The notes below the pieces were generated by a model. That model saw only the letters and a list, made by a program, of their open reading frames with translations. It made no database searches and was not told the DNA's origin. From assembly GCF_018991925.1 (NCBI RefSeq), contig NW_024754741.1:124001-188000 (forward strand): 64,000 nt of DNA. Direction: 5' to 3'. The position numbers and the translations under genes were made by a program. Shown here one piece after another: positions 1 through 12,274 of the stretch (within the stretch, counting starts at the first letter, position 1; every line of letters begins with the position of its first letter). Source of the stretch: Homarus americanus (lineage: Eukaryota > Arthropoda > Malacostraca > Decapoda > Nephropidae).

Positions 1-320
1 TCGCTTATAGAAAACAGTTAGTTAATACAGATGGGATCAAAGTGGAGAGCATGAACAAAGTTACATACGGATCATAACATCATTTTCAATCACTTGATGA
101 TTTCAGAACCCTTGACTGGTTGAAGGTGAGGCCTTTTTTTCTAGTTCAATCCATGTCCTATAGTCATGCTGCCAGGATGTAGTAGTTCTGAATTTGAGTT
201 CTTTAGATATTCTGACTGCAGTACCAGTTTGCTTGAAGTTTTGCTTGTGTTTAATATATACAAATATATATATTTATATATATATGCAAGTAAATCACTG
301 TAGGTGCGCGTGATCCAAGT
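1..320. other. AT-rich stretch, no gene seen
   Basis: No open frame or RNA gene is convincing here. There is a short interrupted (AT)n tract around 255-285. The sequence runs directly into the first MULE-like element. Confidence 0.5.
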
Positions 321-530
321 GAGTGTAAGACAAAAGCCCCCTAGGACAAAGAGTTATAATATTCTAATTATCTAAATTGTAATAATTTCATATTTAATCT
401 ATATATTTTTAATATTTCTAATGACCCTCTCTTTAACATAAAAACAGGGGGCTTCTGTCCTATTTTGCACTTTTACTGAGGGGCTTTTGTCCTTGGGGCT
501 TTTGTCCTAGGGGGCTTTTGTCCGGGCCCC
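321..530 (+). mobile_element. MULE-like non-autonomous DNA element, copy 1
   Basis: The two ends are inverted repeats built on GACAAAAGCCCCCTAGG at the left and its complement at the right, followed by CCGGGCCCC. The interior is AT-rich and has no coding capacity. Bases 344-530 match 1975-2139 closely, so this is a dispersed repeat and not a chance hairpin. The right end repeats the CTTTTGTCC motif three times. No target duplication is visible for this copy. The superfamily call rests on the 9-bp duplication of copy 2 and is an inference. Confidence 0.6.
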
Positions 531-1632
531 GTCTGCACCATTCATTGCTTAAGTGAGGTAGGAAGCCGCTCTTGTTTCGAGAATTATTGAGACTGTGCGT
601 CAGGAGGGGTTGGATGGTGACCGCACAGCAAGATCAGATGAAGCAAAATTTTTATAACTACTGTACATGTTTCCCTAATCTTTACGATTTCACTTACCAG
701 TCCTTCTGGTCGATTTACTTTTGAATACTGTAATGCCTAACTTACTTCGTCTTTTGTAATTATATTGTTCCACTAATTTCTCCTTTATCTCATGAGCTTT
801 CCTCCTATTGTGCCTTTACTTATTTCTATTGTCTCGTCCACCTCTATTGGATATCTAAATTTCTCCCTAAATATTTTTTTGTAATTTATTTACCTCTTAA
901 CATTATCTTCCCTTCCTAAAATAAAAACTTCCCTTTTATAGTACTGGTATGTCTCTCTCTCTCTCTTGAATTTCTTTATCATCTTCCAGAATAGTTTAGT
1001 TTTATCCTTAAAGTACTATTCTCCATCGTGCCCAAGTCCTCATACCTCTTTATTTTTGTTTAAACGTATCATCTTCTTTAACGTCTTACATAACAATTCT
1101 CACTACTTTATCTTCCATGTTTCACTATCTACAGGTAACCATAACTTTCTTCGACATATTTTTTTCACACTTCCACCCACCTCTCCACTGATGCATTCTT
1201 TATCTGACCCAACAACGCTTCTCTTTCCATTAGTCCACACTCTATTCCATTCAGCCTCTCACCCAGGTTCTTTTGAAATTTAGGTTTCATGCTTTACAAA
1301 AATAAGTATTGTTGATAAAAGTTTGATAGGAGATTTTGACAACGTGTTTACATTATGCAGGATGAAATTCGAATTATTTTTTCTCGAATAATAAATGTTA
1401 CTGACTTTTATTTGCTTCAGTAAAAAAGAAAGAAATGTTTTATACAGGCCAGCCCATTCATGAACAGAGGGCATACATCCTTATTCCATTTTCATTTACT
1501 CAAACACCAATGGACGCACAGCCTTCATAAACTTTCTAAAACATGTAAGTCATGGAACAGATGAATCTAAATGTATATAAACTATAGCTACACAGATGAT
1601 GATTGAACTACACCTGTTGTACAAGGTTAAAG
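531..1632. other. Non-coding, pyrimidine-rich AT-rich DNA
   Basis: The open frames here are short and composition-driven; the 105-codon one at 966-1283 is rich in F, S, L, H and P, as expected from CT/AT-rich DNA. I see no conserved motif, promoter or RNA gene. Confidence 0.45.
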
Positions 1633-2139
1633 GAGTGTAGGACAAAAGGCCCCTAGGGCAAAAGTCCCCCAGGAGATATCATAAGAATTTTTAAAATAAT
1701 TATTTGAATTTTTTACAGTTGATGAACACTTCTCTAATCTAATCTAACCTAACCTAACTTAACCTAACCTAACCTCGGGAATTCTGTTATAGTTATAAAG
1801 AAGTATACAAAGAATGTTTATTAAACCTGCAATGACGTATGTTTTGTCTACTGGGATAATTACTCCCCTGACATTCAGTGACCTTACTGGGCCCGAGGGT
1901 TACCTCAGTAAATACAGAATGAACACGTCTTTTTTCTTTTCTATTTATTTAATAATGTTCTATATCAAAATTGAAAGTTATTATATTCTAATTATTTAAA
2001 TTGTAATAATTTCATATTTAAATCTATATATTTTTTAAATTTCTAATGACCCTCTCTTTAACATATTACAGGGGGCTTCTGACCTATTTTGCACTTTTAC
2101 TGGGAGGCTTTTGTCCTAGGGAGCTTTTGTCCGGGCCCC
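1633..2139 (+). mobile_element. MULE-like non-autonomous DNA element, copy 2
   Basis: The left end GAGTGTAGGACAAAAGG and right end CTTTTGTCCGGGCCCC are inverted repeats matching the element at 321-530. The element is flanked by a 9-bp direct repeat AGGTTAAAG at 1624-1632 and 2140-2148, which fixes both ends and gives a length of 507 bp. Target duplications of 9-11 bp are typical of Mutator-like elements. The interior carries a block of CCTAA repeats. There is no transposase, so it would depend on another element. A partial third copy lies near 25.5 kb. Confidence 0.72.
1735..1777 (-). repeat. Interstitial telomere-type (CCTAA)n block
   Basis: About eight units of CTAAT/CCTAA/CTTAA lie inside the MULE-like element. 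Read on the minus strand they are TTAGG, the arthropod telomere repeat. Their position inside a transposon argues against an old telomere fusion. Confidence 0.7.
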
Positions 2140-2148
2140 AGGTTAAAG

Positions 2149-3207
<1,059 letters not shown>

Positions 3208-3210
3208 CGG

Positions 3211-5286
3211 AATCGGCTCTTTCGCTAGGCCACGGTAGGACGCCACCCTCCGGGAGGCTCCACATTGTTTCACTGTAGTGTATAGGGTAGACCACATTTT
3301 TGGTTTTGCCATTAGCAGCAAGTATGTACAGATTTTTGGCAGTTCCCACTCTGGAGCATCCAACATATAACTGTCCATGAGAGAAGCAAGGAAACACCAG
3401 GTTTAGGCCAACCATCTTTAGGGACTGTCCCTGGCTTTTGTAGATGGTCATGGCAAAGCTCACTTTAACCGGGAACTGAAGTCGCTTAAACTCAAATGGC
3501 AGGTCAGTGGTGATGAGAGGTATCCTTGGTATAAAAACGTCCTCTTCTTTAGCTTTTCTTGTCAGTATTGTAGCTTCCAGTACATGTGGCATCATGTTCT
3601 TCACCACCAGTCTTGTGCCATTGGAGAGGATTGGTGGTTCAAGATTTCTTAAGAGCATTATAGGAATTCCAATCTTGAGAGTGAGGTGGTGAGGAGGCAT
3701 TCCAGTGGGCTCCAAAGAATTAAGGAATTCTGCAGGGTACTGGACTGCTTGGTCCTGGTCGATTACTGTATCAACAGATTTGAATGAGGTCTCACTGCCT
3801 GGAAACTGTCTGATTTCAGCCACTGTTTCATTCATTGGTGCCAGAAGTGCGCGTTCACACAACCACTTGTGATCCTTGTAGTGGTGGATAATGTTTGGGT
3901 AGACCATGTTAGTGAGCTCAGTTGAGGACTTCACAACATTTCCACATCCTTGATTAATGATTATTTGTTCTTCTGAATCAATAGGGAAAGTTTCATTCCC
4001 AATCTGTAGTAGATGGTTTGCAAACCGTACAGCATCCTGATGTCCTTGTAGATGTACTCTCATGTTTGTGGATAGGGTGAGTGTCTGAACACTTCTCCAA
4101 AGGTATGATGCCTTGAGGCACGCATTAAGTTCATCAGCTGGAGTGCTTCAAGGAATGACAGGTAGGGTCTGGCGAAAGTCTCCAGCAATGACCATTGTAA
4201 TGCCACCCATGAGCCGGTCATTTTCTCGTATGTCTTGCAAGGTCCTGTCCAATGCTTCAAACGCTAACTTGTGAGACATAGCGCATTCATCCTAGACTAT
4301 GAGGCTGCATTTTTCTAAGAGTTTTGTCTTTGCCGATCCTATTTTGATGTTGCACACTGGATTCTCATTGTGAGCGAGGATGAGAGGCAGTTTTAAAGTT
4401 GAGTGTGCAGTACGTCCTCCTTCTAGTAGTGTTGCAGCAATGCCTGAGGATGCCATAGCAAGAGCAAATTCCCCCTGATGACGTGCTTTGGCCAACAGAA
4501 GGTTGATCAAGAATGTTTTTCCTGTCCCGCTAGATGCATCAAGAAAGATCATACCTCCCTGGTCCGCTTGTATCGCTTGCAAGGTCTATTCATAAGCATT
4601 TGCTTGATTTGGCACCAGGTGGGGCTCATTTTCTTCAACAAAATTCACCAGAACTTCAACTGACTAGTCTGTCTCTCTGGGCAACTCCCTGTTTGCAGCT
4701 ACTGGTTCTTCTCGGTTTGGGGAAGGCAATCCAAAATCAGTCATGTTTTTTCCGCATAACTTCATCACTTTGTCTTCCAGCATGATCAGAGCCCTGTTGA
4801 ACATGTCATCCATGAACTCAATCTCTTGACCAGGATGTTCTCTTCTTGCCTGATGAAGCAGATCCTCTGAAAGACTTTCTTGGTGGTTTTTCCAGAGCTG
4901 GCTTGGGTTGGAAAGTCCACATGTAGCAATCATGATGGCAAACAGGTTCCTCATTCTCATTGGCGATTGAGTAGCTGATACCTCTTCTAATGTGTCATTC
5001 CAGTGACCACCATCTTCCAGTAGGCCAAGGAGATTGCACGCTTCCTGATAGGTTCTGCAGACTTGTCCATTCACTGTCTTGAGTGCTGCATATGATGTTG
5101 GGCCACGGATGTGGTGCAAAATTAGTCTCAAACAATAGCATTCAAAGTTGTTGGGGTGAACCGTGTAGACACGTCCCAAAGCATTGCCTGACTTTATCCA
5201 TGGATATTCTTCAACATCGGATCTTTGAGCTCTTCTCTGGAACTTTTTCATTGAACCTGCCATATGTAGAACTTGAACTTGGGTAC

Positions 5287-5287
<1 letters not shown>
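3211..5287 (-). pseudogene. Helitron Pif1-type helicase relic, 3' part of RepHel
   Basis: Read from 5287 down to 3211 in one minus-strand frame. The N-terminal 220 residues are the linker usually found upstream of the Helitron helicase. Next comes the Walker A box DASSGTGKTFL (about 4530), then Walker B reduced to stop-DEC (4295), an AGDFRQ-LP-P block (about 4170), and the C-terminal motifs FAMTIYKSQGQ and LYVGCSRV. Pif1-family helicases unwind DNA during rolling-circle transposition. There are four in-frame stops (near 4664, 4590, 4296 and 4148) and no frameshift. The Rep HUH nuclease is absent, as the relic is cut at the (AC)n tract. An 11-bp palindrome at 3247-3257 followed by CTAG could be the Helitron 3' end, but this is weak. 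Alternative: a host Pif1 gene, which the stops and context argue against. Confidence 0.88.

Positions 5288-5330
<43 letters not shown>
5288..5330. repeat. (AC)n microsatellite
   Basis: About 21 uninterrupted CA units mark the 5' limit of the Helitron helicase relic. Confidence 0.97.
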
Positions 5331-5333
<3 letters not shown>

Positions 5334-5600
5334 CGTTGTTTGGGGGATAATCGGTATCATGCCCGTTATCAAACAAGGTGGTACTACCGCCTGTGAAGAT
5401 ATTGGAAGCATAATATATTGTCTAATGGTAGACCCTGCTGTCATATGGAATCACAAAAATTGTGCTCAAATCCAAGGTTGCTGATCAGACTGACTTTCTG
5501 CCTCTTTAACACATAATCGCAGGGTCTAAATTGTTTCTCTTATTTTGACAACACAACATTTGTATGCATCCCTGGAGCGTGAAATTGTCACTCCAAAGGT
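5331..5600. other. Short unassigned spacer
   Basis: No motif is recognised between the (AC)n tract and the start of LINE A. The apparent 133-codon frame is open only because of the dinucleotide tract. Confidence 0.35.
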
Positions 5601-5699
5601 GGGTTTCGCCAGTAGAGAGAGGTCAGGGTAAGTGGGAGTCAAAAAACAAGCAGGTTCTGGGGAAATAATTGGTTACTCAGGACAAAGGGTAAAACAGGG

Positions 5700-6390
5700 C
5701 CAGGGAAGGGTAGGTTTAAATATATACTATACAAACAGTAGGAGCGTTAGAAATAAAATAGACTTGCTGAGAGCGGTTGTATGTACCAAGAGTGTAGACA
5801 TCATAGCAATCACCGAAACTTGGATGAATCTGGCGAGCAAGAACTTTTTAACAGAGTACCACATAGAAGGGTAAAACCTTTTACACAAGGACAGGGAAGG
5901 TAGGAAGCGGGGGGGGGGGATCGCACTCTTCGTCAGGGATACATTAAAATGTTGTATAAATAATTCAATAAAGGGTGAAATAGGAACCGAGTTTGTATGG
6001 GTAGAAATTGCGGAAGGAGCAGAAAAACTAATTATGGGGGTGATTTACAGGCCCCCCAAGTCTTGGGAAAGAAGTAGCTCAGCCCATATGGCAGGAAATG
6101 AGTAGGGCAGCAATATACAACAACCTGTGAATTATGGGGGATTTCAACTTCAGAAATATTGACTGGGACAACATTTTAGGTGACTATGAATCTGAAGATT
6201 TCCTAGACGCAGTACAGGACAATTTTTAAAACAACTAATTACAGAATTCTACTACAGGTGACAATATATTAGACCTAGTATTAACAAATAAATAAAATAT
6301 TATCAGGGATATTACAATAGGGGAAGAACTAGGGAACAGTGATCACAGAGAAATCAGGTTCACCCTAAATTGGGAAACGAAAAACAATGA
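5700..6390 (+). pseudogene. CR1-like LINE A endonuclease domain (EEP), degraded
   Basis: The apurinic-type endonuclease of the LINE, which nicks target DNA to prime reverse transcription. Visible pieces are YTNSRSVRNKID near 5730, IITITETW-like IAITETWMN near 5805 (contains the catalytic Glu), a GGGIALFVRD block near 5910, MGVIYRPP near 6035, and LGNSDH near 6330 (catalytic Asp-His). The GDFNF motif is out of frame. A stop lies near 5873 and there are further stops and shifts between 6100 and 6300, so the domain cannot be made. Confidence 0.82.
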
Positions 6391-6394
6391 CAAT

Positions 6395-7905
6395 ATGGTC
6401 AGAGTCCCAGACTTTCTATCAGCGGATTATGAGGGGTTAAGAAGGTACCTAGGTGAGGTCACCTGGGAACAGTCAGGTCAGTCCCTGGTAGGAATGGGTG
6501 AGGTCACCGACTATAATATATTCACTAGTATACTATGTAAAGCACAGGAACAAAATATACCATACATAAAAATTAGGTCGAATACGAATGATCCAAGGTG
6601 GACGACCAAAAAACTTAAACATGACATAGGAATAAAGAAAGGAATTTTTAAGAAATTAAAGGGAGGGGAGGAGCAGCTCAGAAATAGGAATGTTAAGAAA
6701 AATGTAAGGAAGGCAAAGAGAGACTACGAAATCAGGATAGCAAGAGAATCCAAGGCAAATTCCAAGGGATTTCTCCAGGTATATAGGACAAAGGTCAAGG
6801 ACAAAGTGGAGTCTTTAAAGTCAGAGAGAGGGGAAGTGATCGATAATAGTGAGAAAATAAGCAAAGCATTAAACAGCTACTTCTTATCAGTTTTCACAGA
6901 AGAAATTCACGAGGAAATGCCAGAGGTGGAACTGATATTTAGGGGAAATGAGGAAGAGAAATTAAAGAATATCACTATCAGAAAAGAGGATGCTCTTAAG
7001 AAGATAAATAAATTAAAGAAGACAAAATTCCCAGGACTGGATGATATTTTCCCTCGTGTTTTGAAAGAGTGTAAGGAACAGATTAGTGGACCCCTCGTAA
7101 ATTGATTTACAAAATCATTAAACACGGGAGTTGTGCATACTTGTGGAAACAGGCAAATGTAGTACCCATATTCAAAAAGGGAGACAGAGCATCAGCGTCA
7201 AATTACCGGCCGATTAGTTTCACGTCAGTAGTGGGGAAATTTCTTGAATCAATTGTAGCAAATAGCATCCGATTGCATTTAGAGAAAAACAAATTATTCT
7301 ACGACTCTCAACATGGGTTTACAAATGGAAAATCTTGTCTAACAAATCTGCTGACGTTTTTTAGGAAAGTCTTCGAGGTAGTAGATAATGACGAAAATTA
7401 CGATGTAATTTACTTAGACCCTAGCAAAGCATTTGACAGAGTACCGCATCATAGGCTTCTCAGGAAAGTTAAGGCTCATGGTATCGAGGGGAAAGTTTTA
7501 AATTGGATAAAATCATGGCTCACCGATAGAACACATAGGGTCAGCGTAGATGTTGTTAAATCTGAGTGGGACTGTGTAACCAGTGGGGTTCCGCAGGGGT
7601 CAGTACTGGGCCCACTCTTGTTCATAATCTACATAAACGATCTAGATACTGGGATCAGCAGTGACATAAGCAATTTTGCGGATGATACCAAAATGGGGTG
7701 GCAGATTAATTCAGGGCAGGATGCAAATGCACTTCAAGAGGATTTAAATAAACTGCAGGAGTGGGCAGAAAAATGGCAAATGAAATTCAACACCAGCAAG
7801 TGCAGCGTACTTAATATTGGAAGAACAAATAGTGTCAATGTGTACAGCCTTAACAACATCAACGTAGAGAAGTCGACTTGTAAAAGAGACTTAGGGTACT
7901 TGTAA
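6395..7905 (+). pseudogene. CR1-like LINE A reverse transcriptase, frameshifted
   Basis: The linker (6395-7105) ends in a lysine-rich segment followed by the RT start. The RT proper sits at 7102-7905. Recognisable blocks are FKKGDRASASNYRPIS, the QHGFTNGKSCLTNL block, YLDPSKAFDRVPH (motif A, with Pro where Phe is usual), SGVPQGSVLGPLLF (motif B) and FADDTKMG (motif C, catalytic Asp pair intact). One frameshift separates the linker from the RT near 7100, and another ends the frame at 7905. This enzyme would copy the LINE RNA into DNA at the nicked target. Confidence 0.9.
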
Positions 7906-8012
7906 GCCCGGACCTACGGCCTAGAAAACAGTGCGTTAATGTTCGAAATAAGGCAAACAGAGTATTAGGTTTTATATCTAGAAGTGTAAGTAATAGGAGT
8001 ACGGAGGTCATA

Positions 8013-8294
8013 TTGCAACTATATCTTGCACTAGTCATGCCACACCTCGATTATGATGTTCAGTTCTGGTGCCCTTATTATAGAATGGATATTAATTCAC
8101 TGGAGTCGGTGCAGCGAAGAATGACGAAAATGATTCTGGGACTTAGAAACCATCCATATCAAGATAGATTATATAAACTAAACTTGCATTACCTAGAAAG
8201 ACGAAGAGTGCGGGGAGATATGATAGAAGTATTTAAGTGGGTGAAAGGAATCAATGAAGGATATAGATAAAGTTCTTATAATATCCGAGGAGGA
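8013..8294 (+). pseudogene. CR1-like LINE A post-RT domain, first half
   Basis: Contains the conserved post-RT block beginning LYLALVMPHLDY and ending LERRRVRGDMIEVFKW. This domain follows the RT thumb in CR1 and L2 LINEs and is of uncertain function. The frame is cut by the inserted LTR, and its second half resumes at 8861. Confidence 0.88.
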
Positions 8295-8295
8295 T

Positions 8296-8860
8296 TGTAA
8301 TGGGCCCCTGTCTCATCAACAGAACATATTATATAAATGGGTCAATACATCTGATATTATACTCACATTCACCACCCTGTAATTTTCCACTGGCTATGAG
8401 GTGACATGTTCAATGCACGTGATAAAGTGTGCCCACGAGAAGCTGCGTCATACTATGCTGAGTAAAGGCATAAGTAGCCGGCTCTCTGGCCACCTAAAGC
8501 GAGCAGTAGTTTGATATCCTTAACTAGAGGAAGACGTTATTTGAGAGCCGCAGTGGATGGCTCCGTCTTCCCTCGAGGGGGAACGACGTACCCATACCGT
8601 TCTCCCTCGATGGGTCACTACTCATGAGTCGCTCACATCAACTTATATCGTAAGGACGTGACCTAACGTTTATAATACATAAACGCCGTCCCTTTCTCAT
8701 TCACTCATATACAGTGGGACTTACGGTCGATCTACACTCAGGAATTATATATACAATCCTTTTATAATAAAACAAGGAACTACCGTTGGGGTTTCGTTAC
8801 TTAAACCCAAATAATAAATATATGTGAACGGCCTGGTTAATTGCACAAGCAGCCGATTCA
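8296..8860 (+). mobile_element. Solo LTR (565 bp) inserted in LINE A
   Basis: The element starts TGTAATGGGCCC and ends CCGATTCA, giving the canonical TG...CA ends. It is flanked by a 4-bp direct repeat GGAT at 8292-8295 and 8861-8864. Removing the element and one GGAT restores a sequence that matches the uninterrupted LINE H at the same point, so the boundaries are confirmed by an empty site. An AATAAA-type signal occurs near 8768. A 4-bp duplication fits Gypsy/Metaviridae-type integration. The internal coding region was lost, as expected after LTR-LTR recombination. Orientation is a guess from the poly(A) signal. Confidence 0.85.
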
Positions 8861-9050
8861 GGATAGGTCTCGTAGCAACGGATTTAAGTTGGATAATTTT
8901 AGGTTTAGGAGGGAGATAGGAAGGAATTGGTTCACAAATAGGGTGATAGACGAGTGGAATAAGCTTGGCAACTTTGTAGTAAGTGCTGGAACGCTGGAAA
9001 GTTTTAAAAGGAGGCTAGATAGGAGCTGCCATGCACAGGCCAACCGGCCT
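8861..9050 (+). pseudogene. CR1-like LINE A post-RT domain, second half
   Basis: Encodes SNGFKLDNFRFRREIGRNWF and WNKLGNFVVSAGTLESFKRRLD, the C-terminal block of this LINE family. It continues the frame interrupted at 8295. The 3' untranslated tail with TTCTTATG units follows at 9060-9082. Confidence 0.88.
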
Positions 9051-9082
9051 ATTGCAGACTCCTTATTTTCTTATGTTCTTAT

Positions 9083-9362
9083 TTCGTTTTTTACTCTTCA
9101 TCTGTTTTATTTTTTCCATTTCTGTATTTATTTTTCATGATGCAAGTTGTTTCTTCTGTTACTTTTTCCCGCCCCCAAAACCCGATGTTGGTCAATGACC
9201 TGTGCCCGGTGGTCTAATCTGTATTAAAATTGCATGGGATATCTTATGATCTGGCTCTTGCAGACTAGGTATATTTAAGCCATCATAATTTATTGAATAA
9301 TTTCATCCACTTATTGAAGTATAACAAAGTCTAGGTTAACTTTTAGTTATATATACATACAT
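9083..9362. other. Unassigned AT-rich spacer
   Basis: No gene or repeat family recognised between the end of LINE A and the dinucleotide tracts. Confidence 0.35.
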
Positions 9363-9975
<613 letters not shown>

Positions 9976-10034
9976 TATGAAAATTTGAAATGTGTGAGCT
10001 TACTAGTGGAAATGGACAGATGACTTGTAACACG

Positions 10035-10415
10035 GAAGATTAGGAATGGAGGCGGGATAGCAATCTATGTGGAATTAATAAGAAAATAAAGACTGAATTG
10101 AATACAGAAACAATATGGTAGAATTAACCGATAGTAGGCAAAAATTAATCATTGGAGTAATATATAGGCCTCCTAGTCTTGCAAAGGTCGAAGGGCAACT
10201 TATTTGGAATGAAACATGTAGGGCATCCAGACATAGCAAAGTCTGCATCATAGGCAACTTTAACTTCAGTCAAATAGATTAGACTGAATTTACGGGTAAC
10301 TCCAAATCAGTGGATTTCCACGAAACAGTTCAGTGCTGTTCCCTAACTTAACATACCTCGTATAGCCGAACCCAACAGGGGTAATAATATTCTCGATTTA
10401 GTTGTGTCAAACTAG
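10035..10415 (+). pseudogene. LINE endonuclease-only fragment (I)
   Basis: Translates to an ETIWVELTD block, IIGVIYRPPSLAK, and NFNFSQIDW (normally GDFNF...IDW), then a block ending NNILDLVVSN, which is the EEP endonuclease of a CR1-like LINE. Stops and at least one frameshift break it. No RT or 3' tail follows, so this is an internal fragment. It most resembles the E/F type of LINE in this window rather than A. Confidence 0.8.
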
Positions 10416-12274
10416 TTCAGGCTCTGTGATACACTTTTGTATATACTTTTGGGTGCCCGAATTTTGACACTTGATTTTACTTATATGACCTTAAAGATTC
10501 AATAATAACACAGTTATATTTTTGTATATTGGAGACGTTCGCCCGCTCGGGACTAAATCAAAGATGGCCGTCATTATACAAAGGTAAACATGGAGCCAGC
10601 TATAACTTTGGATCTAGAATGCGTATAATGACAAACTTGGTATAAATTTCGGCTATCTTTGAGGTGCCTGATACGTTGGACATGTCTATTTTACGATCGG
10701 CCATCATCTGCAACCGAAAATCCAATATGGCCGCCAATGCTGAGCACCAAAATATTCAAAATAATGAAATGACCTGACATAACTTGCGGACTAGAAGTAG
10801 TAGAAATGGTGCGAATTATCGAATTAAGTAAAAATTATCATATTCTTTATCGGGGTGAATATAATGAAAATACATCGAATACAACCATCTTCAAACAATC
10901 ATAAGATCATAACAATGACTGTACCTGTAATGTAATCAATGACATTTACAAAACCTTTATGAAATACATGAGCAGAAACAATTTTTAATTGGGTTTCTTG
11001 CCTTAGAACCTATGCTTCATAACAATAATAGTGCAGGTACCACATACCGGGTGAAAATTTAGGCGTGTTAGATATTTCCCATTACATGTTTAAGAACATA
11101 ACATTTAATGTGTACAAATACTAGTGTCTGATGCACCCAGACTTCATCCTAACATAGAAAGTTAAAGGTACAATATGATATTATGGGGTTATGGAGTAGT
11201 AGAGGTTAACTGCTTTAGAAGTGGTTTTCTTTCTTTTCTAAACAAAATCACACAATGGACGCCATTAGACGTGCAGCCACAGCAGTTGGCGTCACACTTA
11301 CCACTGCATTCACCGGCTCTTAAAAGTTACATGGGTAATAGTTTGAGGCACTTAGAAACCTTAAGAGAATCCTCCATATTATCCCATCCAAAATTAATCG
11401 GCTGCAACATTTTTCCATTCTGATTGTCAAAAAGGGTGACCCCGGATCACACTTGAGGCAGAAGGCAGCTCACCGAGTGCTTTGAACGTGGGACTTCGAT
11501 TATGACATTCAATTCACAACTCATCAGACGTCGAGACCGTCGGTTTGGAACTTGAGCCTGACTATATTTGAACAAGGAAAAGCTCCATCATCTGGATATC
11601 TTGTGCGCTGTAGACGGAGGACTCAAGGTTGGCTAAATAAGCCAGAGGGTTGCCTAGCATGGCACCATGCTTCATAACTATTTTACTTAGGGCATCACCA
11701 CATGTTCTTTAACAAGCACCTGACAGAGTGCGAAATCTAATTTCTTAGGTAGATTGTGTAAAGGTATATGTTGACGCTTTTCACCCACCCCAAAGTGGAC
11801 CCAAGGACTCTTTCAGACCCTAGTTCATTACCCTCGTTACTAATCAGCGTAGCGGAGCAGCAAATTACCTCTACGACACGCTGGCACCGCCTCTCAATAG
11901 CCCATTTGGTGTGTGGAATGATGTGGGCATCTGACTCCTCCAACTAGTCGCTGAGTTCAGCCAGGTCGGCAGAATGGACTACAGGCTGTCCTTAGGGGCA
12001 TATTTGATGGAAGGGCTTCATCGTTTATGAGTATGCCACTCAGTACCAATTTTATGTCCTTGACTTCACACATGACAATATCACGTTCAAGCAGCATTAA
12101 GTTCAATTTGTTGTAGCTCTCGGTCCAGAATTTCTCAATCAATTGCGGTAATGAGATAGTTCCGTCCATCACGGACTCAATTTGTGCCAGCCTGACGACT
12201 ACGCTCGCACTTTTTAATCGACAGTTCACTGTATTGTTTGTATATGGAAGTCGGCTTGCTAGATGGACTGATCA
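10416..12274. other. Unassigned 1.9 kb
   Basis: I recognise no gene. The segment 10545-10745 contains two AAGATGGCCG/ATATGGCCGC-like motifs. Minus-strand frames of 68 codons (11737-11943) and 90 codons (11957-12229) have ordinary amino-acid composition but no motif that I can name. The second could be retroelement gag-type sequence, but I cannot support that. Confidence 0.35.

Larger units (their letters stand above)
5600..9082 (+). mobile_element. CR1-like LINE copy A, interrupted by a solo LTR
   Basis: Order of parts: endonuclease, reverse transcriptase, C-terminal domain, then a short 3' tail ending in TTCTTATGTTCTTA. Octamer-type 3' repeats instead of poly(A) are a CR1 hallmark. The same family recurs at 12.3-13.8 kb and 34.4-34.8 kb. 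The coding region is broken by several frameshifts and stops, and by a 565-bp insertion at 8296-8860. The 5' boundary is approximate because no target duplication was found. Confidence 0.88.

Noticed and set aside
3225..3257. Helitron 3' terminus (palindrome plus CTAG)
   Set aside because: The palindrome is 17 bp or more from CTAG, the host AT duplication site is obscured by (AT)n, and no second copy is available.
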